Below, piece by piece: positions 1 through 5,644 of a DNA stretch of 5,644 nucleotides (position 1 is the stretch's first letter; every line of letters begins with the position of its first letter). Below the pieces are notes generated by a model. It saw only the letters and a list, made by a program, of their open reading frames with translations. It did no database searches and was not told the DNA's origin. Position numbers and translations under genes: made by a program. The stretch lies in the NCBI GenBank assembly GCA_003449515.1, contig DMHI01000064.1, positions 1-5,644 of the forward strand. Direction: 5' to 3'. The stretch is from Lysobacteraceae bacterium. Lineage in GTDB: Bacteria; Pseudomonadota; Gammaproteobacteria; Xanthomonadales; Xanthomonadaceae.

Positions 1-525
1 CCGGCGATCGCGGCACTGGCGCGCGCCGGCATCACGCCCGTTCTGGTCACCGGCGATCACGCCGAGGCGGCGGCCGCCATCGCCGCCGCCGTCGGCCTGC
101 ACCCGGAGGCGGTGCACGCCGGCGTCCTGCCGGAGGGCAAAGCCCGCCTGATCGCCGAACTGGGGGAACGCGGCACGGTCGCCATGGTCGGCGACGGCAT
201 CAACGACGCCCCGGCACTGGCCGCGGCCCGGGTCGGCATCGCCATGGGATCCGGCAGCGATGTGGCGATGGAAACCGCCGGCATCACGCTGATGCGCCCC
301 GACCCGCGACTGGTCGCCGACGCCATCGACCTGTCGCGCCGCACGCTGGCCAAAATGCGGCAGAACCTGTTCTGGGCCTTCATCTACAACGTGATCGGCA
401 TCCCGCTGGCGGCTGCCGGCCTGCTCAATCCGATCATCGCCGCGGCGGCGATGGCCCTGTCCAGCGTCAGCGTGGTGGGCAATACCCTGCTGCTGAAGCG
501 TTGGGCACCGGCGACAACCCGCTGA
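1..525 (+). CDS. copA: Cu(+)-translocating P1B-type ATPase, C-terminal part (5' end outside window)
   Basis: The reading frame is open from the first base, so only the last 174 residues of an inner-membrane metal pump are present. Visible P-domain motifs are TGD (49-57) and GDGINDAP (190-213), the hinge and Mg2+-binding loop of P-type ATPases, followed by the GIAMGSGSDVA segment. The last two membrane helices carry the residues that distinguish Cu(+) pumps: the Tyr-Asn pair in helix 7 (385-390) and the MALSS motif in helix 8 (451-465). From family knowledge this pump uses ATP to expel Cu(+) (or Ag(+)) from the cytoplasm. The CPC motif, the DKTGT phosphorylation site and any N-terminal metal-binding domain lie upstream and cannot be checked. 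The protein ends soon after helix 8, as is usual. The residue after TGD is His rather than the commoner Asn. The general class is nearly certain; copper specificity is likely, and the symbol rests on that. Confidence 0.9.
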   Translation, partial: PAIAALARAGITPVLVTGDHAEAAAAIAAAVGLHPEAVHAGVLPEGKARLIAELGERGTVAMVGDGINDAPALAAARVGIAMGSGSDVAMETAGITLMRPDPRLVADAIDLSRRTLAKMRQNLFWAFIYNVIGIPLAAAGLLNPIIAAAAMALSSVSVVGNTLLLKRWAPATTR

Positions 526-601
526 CCCATGCAGCCGCATCGGTTGGCGTTGAGATAGTGTGACGGCGCGCCAGATCCGGGTGCTCGCCTTCGTTTTCAC
601 G

Positions 602-630
602 TTGTTTTGCAATCCGCCCGGCGGTAGCGT
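602..630 (+). promoter_or_regulatory. Possible sigma-70 promoter for the DUF1800-DUF1501 unit
   Basis: In the 141-bp gap after the ATPase gene an AT-richer patch stands out (about 591-614, with GTTTT at 593-597 and again at 604-608). TTGTTT (602-607) could be a -35 box and TAGCGT (625-630) a -10 box, with a 17-bp spacer; transcription would start near 637 and leave a leader of about 30 nt before the ATG at 667. Each hexamer matches consensus only partly (TTG; TA...T). A second -35-like TTGAGA at 550-555 has no good -10 partner at normal spacing. The assignment is by eye and is weak. Confidence 0.3.
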
Positions 631-656
631 TGTCCCCATCCCAACGGCCCGACGCC

Positions 657-661
657 GAGGA
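657..661 (+). promoter_or_regulatory. Ribosome binding site of the lectin-DUF1800 gene
   Basis: GAGGA sits 5 nt before the ATG at 667. It fixes the start codon, which is also the one that places a complete Sec signal peptide at the N terminus. Confidence 0.7.
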
Positions 662-666
662 CCCGC

Positions 667-2886
667 ATGGCGCTCCCCCTTCTCCGCACTGGTCTTGCCG
701 TGGCGCTGCTGGGCGCGGTCGCTCCGGCGGTCGCACAGTCCAACTTCACCAGCAGCGCCACCGCCGAACACAGTGGCCTCTGCCTCGAAGTGAGTGGGGC
801 GTCCACGGCGGCCGGCGCCGCCCTCGTCCAGAACACCTGCAGCGGCCGGCCCGAGCAGAGCCTGCGGTTCACCGCGGTCGATGCCGGTCGCCATCTCTTC
901 ACCATCAGCGCCGCGCACAGCGGGCAGTGCCTCGGCGCGAACGCGGCATCGGCGTCCGACGGTGTGCCTCTCGTTCAAGCGCCCTGCACCGTCGGCGGAA
1001 ACAACCCGCTGCAGCAGTTCCGTGTCGAGAAGCTGGCGGCGAACGGCCAACGCTTCCGCCTGCGCAACATCGCCACCGGGCGCTGTGTCGATGTCAGCGG
1101 CAACAGCACGCGGACGGGCGCCAGCGTCCACCACTGGACCTGCCAGGCACCCAGCGCGGGCCGCAACCAGAACTGGACGCTCTCCGGTGCCGCGAGCGCG
1201 GGCTTCGGCGCAGGTGCGCCGCCGACGGTGGCGCAGGCCGACGCCGCGCGCTTCCTGCAGCAGGCGAGCTTCGGCCCCACCCTTGCCGAAATCGACCGCG
1301 TCGCCGCGATGGGCTACGACGCCTGGATCAGCGACCAGTTCCGCCGCCCGGCATCGAACCACCTCGCCATCCACCAGTCGATCCACAACGAGCTCATCCC
1401 GCACCTCGGCACCCAGGCGCGCGACATCAACTGCGAATTCAGCTGGGCTTGCCAGCTCAGCCGCCACGACACCTGGTGGCAGATCGGCGTCCGCGGTGAC
1501 GACCAGCTCCGCCAGCGCGTCGCCTTCGCGCTCAGCCAGTTCTTCGTGATCTCCGAGACCGGCGACAACGTGGGCTTCTCGCAGCTCGCCATCAGCGACT
1601 ACTACGACACGCTCGCCCTTCATGGCCTGGGCAATTTCCGTACCTTGTTGGAAGAGGTGACGCTGCACCCGCTGATGGGCCGCTACCTCGGCATGCTGCA
1701 GAACGAGAAGGCCGATCCGCGCACCAACACCGAGCCCGACGAGAATTTCGCCCGCGAGGTGATGCAGCTCTTCACCATCGGTCTGGTCGAGCTCAACATC
1801 GACGGCACGCCACGGCTCGATGGCAACGGCCACACCATCCCGACCTACGACAACACCCGCATCACCCACCTCGCCCGCGCCTTGACCGGCTGGAACTTCA
1901 GCAACGCCACGCGCTGGTGGAGCTGGGAGGGTGACGTGAGGCTGCCGGGCCTGGTCAGCAACATGACGCCGTGGACGACGGCACAGGGCGAGATCCAGCA
2001 CGACAAGAGCGAGAAGCTGCTGCTGCGCGGTACCGTCGTGCCGGCCGGCGGCAGCGCACGCGGCAACCTGCAAGCCGCACTCGACAACCTCTTCCACCAC
2101 CCCAATGTCGGCCCGTTCCTGGCCCGCCACCTGATCCAGCGGCTGGTCACCAGCAACCCATCACCGGCCTACGTGCGTCGCGTGGCGGAACGCTTCAACA
2201 ACAACGGGGCCGGCGTGCGCGGTGACATGCAGGCCGTGGTCCGCGCCGTGCTGATGGACCCGGAGGCCCGCGACACCGCGCTGGCGCGCCAGTACGGCTA
2301 CGGCAAGGTCAAGGAGCCGATGCTGCGCTTCGCCCAGGTGCTGCGCGCGTTCCAGGCCGAAGGACAGTCGGTGTCGACGGCCGCTGGCGCGCCCACCCGC
2401 ACGCTGCTGCGCAACCGCGGCGTCGGTGTCGACATGGCGCAGTCGATCATGGCCGCGCCCTCGGTGTTCAACTTCTACCGTCCGAACTTCATGCCCACCG
2501 GCGACCTGCGCCAGCGCGGCCTGGTGGCACCGGAGCTGCAGATCCTCAACGAGGCGGTGGCGATCAGCACCCTCAACCACTTCCATCACCGGCTGTTCCG
2601 CACCGACCGCGACGACACCGGCATCCGCACGACAACCAGCGATCCGCGCTTCTACTGGACCGACTACCGCTTCAACCTCGGTGCCGAGAAGGCTCTGGCA
2701 CATGCGCCGGAGCGACTGGTCGACCGCCTCGATCTGCTGATGATGAGCGGACGCATGCCGCCGGAGATGCGCGGCATCCTCGTGTCGGCGATGTACGAGA
2801 CGCCGCTCAACGACGGCGGCGGCGACCGCGTGGAAGATCTCGTCTTCCTGATCGCCTCCTCCTCCCAGTTCGCCGTGCAGAGGTAA
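667..2886 (+). CDS. Secreted ricin-type lectin / DUF1800 fusion protein
   Basis: This 739-residue exported protein has an unknown molecular function. Residues 1-23 are a Sec signal peptide: one Arg near the start, a Leu/Ala/Val core, and cleavage expected after AVA and before Gln24. Residues about 27-175 form three similar Cys-containing repeats of a ricin-B (CBM13-like) beta-trefoil. Only the third keeps the classic Q-x-W (Gln168-Trp170); the first two have Q-x-L and Q-x-F. A short Ala/Gly/Pro linker leads to DUF1800 from about 190 to the end. Recognisable DUF1800 blocks are the ARFLQQASFGPT start (194-205), DQLRQRVAFALSQFF (279-293), ENFAREVMQLFTIGL (359-373), ARALTGW (403-409), and a PSVFNFYRP block near 600. 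The lectin part suggests binding of a cell-surface or environmental glycan, which is inference. The protein is longer than usual for the family because of the lectin domain. The next gene, DUF1501, follows after 4 bp; the two are a recurrent pair. The RBS at 657-661 supports this start. Confidence 0.9.
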   Translation: MALPLLRTGLAVALLGAVAPAVAQSNFTSSATAEHSGLCLEVSGASTAAGAALVQNTCSGRPEQSLRFTAVDAGRHLFTISAAHSGQCLGANAASASDGVPLVQAPCTVGGNNPLQQFRVEKLAANGQRFRLRNIATGRCVDVSGNSTRTGASVHHWTCQAPSAGRNQNWTLSGAASAGFGAGAPPTVAQADAARFLQQASFGPTLAEIDRVAAMGYDAWISDQFRRPASNHLAIHQSIHNELIPHLGTQARDINCEFSWACQLSRHDTWWQIGVRGDDQLRQRVAFALSQFFVISETGDNVGFSQLAISDYYDTLALHGLGNFRTLLEEVTLHPLMGRYLGMLQNEKADPRTNTEPDENFAREVMQLFTIGLVELNIDGTPRLDGNGHTIPTYDNTRITHLARALTGWNFSNATRWWSWEGDVRLPGLVSNMTPWTTAQGEIQHDKSEKLLLRGTVVPAGGSARGNLQAALDNLFHHPNVGPFLARHLIQRLVTSNPSPAYVRRVAERFNNNGAGVRGDMQAVVRAVLMDPEARDTALARQYGYGKVKEPMLRFAQVLRAFQAEGQSVSTAAGAPTRTLLRNRGVGVDMAQSIMAAPSVFNFYRPNFMPTGDLRQRGLVAPELQILNEAVAISTLNHFHHRLFRTDRDDTGIRTTTSDPRFYWTDYRFNLGAEKALAHAPERLVDRLDLLMMSGRMPPEMRGILVSAMYETPLNDGGGDRVEDLVFLIASSSQFAVQR
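2879..2883 (+). promoter_or_regulatory. Ribosome binding site of the DUF1501 gene, inside the end of the DUF1800 gene
   Basis: AGAGG overlaps the last codons of the upstream gene, ending directly before its TAA stop, and lies 7 nt before the ATG at 2891. A ribosome terminating at 2884-2886 would cover this site, so the two genes are probably translationally coupled. Confidence 0.7.
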
Positions 2887-2890
2887 GCCC

Positions 2891-4363
2891 ATGGACCGCA
2901 TCGACAAGGCCAACGAGCGTCGGCGCTTCCTGCTGGGCGCCGGTCGCATCGCCCTCGGCAGCGCCGCCGCGATGGCCACGCTCGGCCAACTGCAGATGGC
3001 GCACGCGGCCACGCGCCCCACCGACAAGTACAAGGCGCTGGTCTGCGTTTACCTGTTCGGCGGCAACGACAGCTTCAACATGCTGGTGCCGCGCTCGGCG
3101 GCGGCCTACGCCACCTACAACGCGGCACGGCCGGCGCTCGCACTGGCGCAGAACGCCCTGCTGCCGATAACGCCGTCGGCCGGGGCCGGCGGTGTGGAGT
3201 GGGGCCTGCATCCGTCCATGCCGGAGCTGCACGGGTTGTTCGAGAGCGGGCAGGCCGCGCTGCTCGGCAACGTCGGACCGCTGGTGGCCCCCACCACCCG
3301 GGCCGACTACCAGGCGCGGCGAGTGCCGCTGCCGCCCGAACTGTTCTCGCACGTCGACCAGCAGGCCTATTCGATGTCGATGGGCAGCGAGACCGCCGCG
3401 AAAACCGGCTGGGGCGCGCGCATCGCCGACCGCCTGCAGGCCGCCGGCTTCGGCTCGTCGCTGGGCCTGCCGATCGGCTTGACCCTGTCGGGCGCAAACG
3501 CCTGGCTGGCCGGTTCGGAATCGGGCATGTACGCGCTGGGCAGCGCCGGGCCACCGCGGCTCGACGCGAGCCTGCGCGCGCCCTGGGATGGCCGCACCCG
3601 CGCCCGCCGCGATGCCTTCAACCGCCTGATCGACGCCGCCCAGCGCGATGGCTCGGCCTTCGTGCGCGAGCACGGCCGCACCAACCGCCGCGCCATCGCC
3701 TTCAGCGAATCGGTGTTCGCCGCGATCGACAGCGCGCCAGCGATTTCCACCGCCTTCCCGACCGACGCCAGCGGCCGACTGACCCGCTTCGGCGAGACCC
3801 TGCGCACCGTGGCCCGGACGATCGCCGCACGCGGCGCGCTCGGCCAGCGCCGGCAGGTGTTCTTCGTCGGCATCGGCGGCTGGGACACGCATGACGGCCA
3901 GCCCGCCACGCACCCCAACCTGCTCGCGCAGGTCAGCCAGGGCCTGACCGCGTTCTACAACGCGACCGTTGAACTGGGCATCGCGCAGGACGTGACCACG
4001 TTCACCATGACCGACTTCGGCCGCACGCTGAACAACAACGGCGATGGCACCGACCACGGCTGGGGCGGGCACTCGTGGATCGTGGGTGGCGATGTGGTTG
4101 GCCGGCGCATTTACGGCCGCATGCCGGAGTACGCCTTGGGCTCGGCGCTCGATGTCGGGCGCGGTCGCATGATCCCCACCACCGCGATCGAGCAGCTCGG
4201 CAGCACGATGGCGCGCTGGTTCGGCCTTGGCTTCGGCGAGGCCATGGAGATCTTCCCGAACCTGCGCAACTTCGGCCCGGGTGCCGATTACCTGCCGATG
4301 CTGGCGAGCAGCAATCGTGTCCTGAACGATCTCGAGGCCCCGCCGCGCGCCGGCAAGGGCTGA
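2891..4363 (+). CDS. Tat-exported DUF1501 family protein
   Basis: This 490-residue protein starts with a twin-arginine signal: Arg10-Arg11-Arg12-Phe13-Leu14, then an Ala/Gly/Leu-rich stretch and an AHA cleavage site at 37-39. It is therefore predicted to cross the inner membrane folded, often a sign of a bound cofactor or metal. The DUF1501 hallmarks are all present: a beta-strand ending in FGGNDSFN (56-63), GGWDTHDGQ (329-337), and the block TDFGRTLNNNGDGTDHGWGGHSW (374-396). DUF1501 is placed with the alkaline phosphatase/sulfatase superfamily. The TDHG motif (387-390) resembles the Asp-His metal-ligand motif of that superfamily, with Asp60, His334 and His394 as further candidates; these residue roles are inference. 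No substrate is established for the family. The gene is intact, of family-typical length, and follows the DUF1800 gene by 4 bp with its RBS inside it, so the two products likely act together in the periplasm or outside the cell. Confidence 0.92.
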   Translation: MDRIDKANERRRFLLGAGRIALGSAAAMATLGQLQMAHAATRPTDKYKALVCVYLFGGNDSFNMLVPRSAAAYATYNAARPALALAQNALLPITPSAGAGGVEWGLHPSMPELHGLFESGQAALLGNVGPLVAPTTRADYQARRVPLPPELFSHVDQQAYSMSMGSETAAKTGWGARIADRLQAAGFGSSLGLPIGLTLSGANAWLAGSESGMYALGSAGPPRLDASLRAPWDGRTRARRDAFNRLIDAAQRDGSAFVREHGRTNRRAIAFSESVFAAIDSAPAISTAFPTDASGRLTRFGETLRTVARTIAARGALGQRRQVFFVGIGGWDTHDGQPATHPNLLAQVSQGLTAFYNATVELGIAQDVTTFTMTDFGRTLNNNGDGTDHGWGGHSWIVGGDVVGRRIYGRMPEYALGSALDVGRGRMIPTTAIEQLGSTMARWFGLGFGEAMEIFPNLRNFGPGADYLPMLASSNRVLNDLEAPPRAGKG

Positions 4364-4405
4364 ACGATCCGGCAGCGCGCCGGCCGGTCAGCACTCGATA
4401 CGCGC

Positions 4406-4414
4406 TGGTATGCT
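4406..4414 (+). promoter_or_regulatory. Possible extended -10 promoter of the lipoprotein gene
   Basis: TGGTATGCT fits an extended -10 element (TGn followed by TATGCT, matching TATAAT at four positions). A -35 is poor: CGGTCA at 4385-4390 matches TTGACA at three positions with an 18-bp spacer, which an extended -10 could tolerate. Transcription would begin near 4421, about 20 nt before the ATG at 4441. This would give the lipoprotein gene its own transcript, separate from the DUF1800-DUF1501 unit. Confidence 0.4.
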
Positions 4415-4430
4415 TCGGTGGTTCGCCTCC

Positions 4431-4434
4431 GGGA
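4431..4434 (+). promoter_or_regulatory. Weak ribosome binding site of the lipoprotein gene
   Basis: GGGA lies 6 nt before the ATG at 4441 and is the only purine-rich match in the short leader. It supports this start over upstream in-frame codons, which would bury the lipoprotein signal behind extra residues. The bases just before it (4416-4431) can fold into a short stem with a TTCG loop and one T-T mismatch that would take in its first G. Confidence 0.4.
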
Positions 4435-4440
4435 TCACGC

Positions 4441-4893
4441 ATGCCCCGTCTCCTGCTGATCGTCCTGCTCGCCCTCTGCGTCGTTGCCTGCGGCAGCGGC
4501 GGGCCGGTGAAGCGGGTGTTTCCGCCCGATGTCCGTGTCCAGCAGATCGAGCTCAACGGCCCTGCGCTCTCGCTGCGCGTGCAGAACTTCAGCACCGTGC
4601 CCAGTGTGGTCGAGGCCATCGACCTGCGGCTCGAGATCGGCGGCATCGAAGCGGCCCGGCTGCTGGCGCGGCCGGGTACCACGGTGCTGCCGCAGGCCGC
4701 CGAAGTGCTGCCGGTCGCGGCCACGCTGTCACCACCGGCACTGGAACGGGCGCGCGCAGCCATCGCCAACGGCACCGCCCTGCGCTACCGGCTGCATGGC
4801 ACGATCACCGTCGAGCCCAACGGCCGCGCCACGCCGATCGACTACAGCAGCGCGCTCAGCCCGGTGCCGGGCCTCGACGGCGTGTTGCGCTGA
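4441..4893 (+). CDS. LEA type 2 (LEA14/WHy-like) outer-membrane lipoprotein
   Basis: The product is a 150-residue lipoprotein. The N terminus has Arg3, a Leu-rich core and a lipobox VVAC with Cys17 as the lipid-bearing residue. Gly follows Cys17, not Asp, so by the +2 rule the mature protein should go to the outer membrane. After a short linker, residues about 30-138 look like one LEA14/WHy beta-sandwich: a strand with VQQIELNG, then LSLRVQNFS where the family usually has an Asn-Pro, then VEAIDLRLEIGG, and a late LRYRLHGTITVEP strand. The C-terminal SALSPVPGLDGVLR segment fits similar proteins I recall from Xanthomonadales. LEA14/WHy domains are linked to desiccation and stress protection in plants and some bacteria; the role here is unknown. 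The gene is 77 bp after the DUF1501 gene with its own possible promoter, so co-function with that pair is not implied. The family call is from strand pattern and memory, not a search. Confidence 0.75.
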   Translation: MPRLLLIVLLALCVVACGSGGPVKRVFPPDVRVQQIELNGPALSLRVQNFSTVPSVVEAIDLRLEIGGIEAARLLARPGTTVLPQAAEVLPVAATLSPPALERARAAIANGTALRYRLHGTITVEPNGRATPIDYSSALSPVPGLDGVLR

Positions 4894-5037
4894 GGGCGCA
4901 GCGCATCGGTCCGCCGCGAGCGCGGCACCCATCCCGAGTCACCCGCCTCGACGCCGCCTGCGCGCACGACGCCCCAAGCTCCGAACGTCGGTTGCCGCCG
5001 CTACCCCACCCTTCCCTTCCTTGCCCAACGCCGATCG
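4894..5037 (+). other. Intergenic region before the acyl-CoA dehydrogenase gene
   Basis: These 144 bp contain no convincing gene, promoter or terminator. Two tight GC-rich inverted repeats occur, TGCGC/GCGCA around the lipoprotein stop codon (4886-4900) and GCCGCG/CGCGGC (4913-4926), but neither is followed by a T-run. A perfect CCGA-ACG-TCGG inverted repeat lies at 4981-4991, and a pure pyrimidine run of 14 nt at 5009-5022. No -10-like hexamer stands out, so the dehydrogenase may be read from an upstream promoter or from one that is not recognisable by eye. Confidence 0.5.
4981..4991. repeat. Short perfect inverted repeat, possible operator
   Basis: CCGA-ACG-TCGG is a perfect 4-bp-armed inverted repeat with a 3-nt centre, 47 bp upstream of the dehydrogenase start. 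Its position would suit a repressor site, but arms this short arise often by chance in such GC-rich DNA. Confidence 0.2.

Positions 5038-5644
<607 letters not shown>

Noticed and set aside
565..597. Possible terminator of the ATPase gene (GGCG...CGCC followed by TTCGTTTT)
   Set aside because: The arms are 4 bp with a loop of about 16 nt, too weak for an intrinsic terminator.
560..793. Small open frame starting with GTG in the first intergenic gap
   Set aside because: It runs out of frame into the signal-peptide region of the supported gene, and its ribosome site and protein motifs are absent.
630..1499. Plus-strand open frame (289 codons) overlapping the start of the lectin-DUF1800 gene
   Set aside because: Arg/Pro/Gln-rich, no signal or motif, and overlaps the frame that carries the signal peptide and lectin repeats.
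2161..3033. Minus-strand open frame (290 codons) opposite the end of the DUF1800 gene
   Set aside because: It spans the junction of two well-supported plus-strand genes, has His/Arg/Ala-rich composition and no motifs; a by-product of codon bias.
2807..4072. Long minus-strand open frame (421 codons) opposite the DUF1501 gene
   Set aside because: Its translation is a Gly/Ala/Arg/Gln/Val-rich sequence with no recognisable motif. It mirrors a clear DUF1501 gene, and such frames are expected opposite GC-rich genes.
4369..4383. CCGGC/GCCGG hairpin after the DUF1501 gene as a terminator
   Set aside because: The stem is only 5 bp and no T-run follows; chance stems like this are common in such GC-rich DNA.
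4345..4384. GCGCGCCGGC repeated 30 bp apart (4345-4354 and 4375-4384)
   Set aside because: Only 10 bp of pure G/C in a GC-rich region, one copy inside a coding sequence; not distinguishable from chance.
4002..4775. Minus-strand open frame (257 codons) opposite the DUF1501 end and the lipoprotein gene
   Set aside because: Ser/Arg/Ala-rich shadow without motifs, covering an intergenic gap and two supported genes.

Overview
This is a high-GC window that reads entirely on the + strand. It holds five protein-coding genes, two of them cut by the window edges, separated by short intergenic gaps of at most 144 bp. The strong G/C bias at third codon positions, and the resemblance of the lipoprotein and acyl-CoA dehydrogenase to proteins I know from Xanthomonadales/Lysobacterales, suggest a gammaproteobacterium of that group. 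This is inferred from protein style; there is no rRNA or other marker gene to confirm it.

Layout: (1) positions 1-525 are the C-terminal end of a P1B-type heavy-metal ATPase, most likely a Cu(+) exporter of the CopA type. (2) A 141-bp gap with an AT-richer patch and a possible promoter leads to (3) a two-gene unit at 667-4363. Its first gene is a 739-residue Sec-exported protein with an N-terminal ricin-type beta-trefoil lectin domain followed by a DUF1800 domain. Its second gene, 4 bp downstream, is a 490-residue Tat-exported DUF1501 protein with alkaline-phosphatase-superfamily-like motifs. (4) A 77-bp gap with an extended -10-like element precedes a 150-residue lipoprotein of the LEA14/WHy (LEA type 2) kind at 4441-4893. 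(5) A 144-bp gap without a clear promoter leads to the first 202 residues of an acyl-CoA dehydrogenase of the large (about 600-residue, DmdC-like) class, which runs off the right edge.

The most interesting part is the DUF1800-DUF1501 couple. The pair recurs widely in bacteria but lacks a settled function. Here the DUF1800 partner carries a carbohydrate-binding-like module, the two genes look translationally coupled, and the products are addressed to two different export routes (Sec unfolded, Tat folded). Together these suggest an envelope or extracellular two-component complex acting on a glycan or a sulfated/phosphorylated polymer; that function is inference. No mobile element, CRISPR array, tRNA or rRNA was seen. 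The metal ATPase, the lipoprotein and the dehydrogenase look like ordinary chromosomal genes with no evident functional link to the pair.
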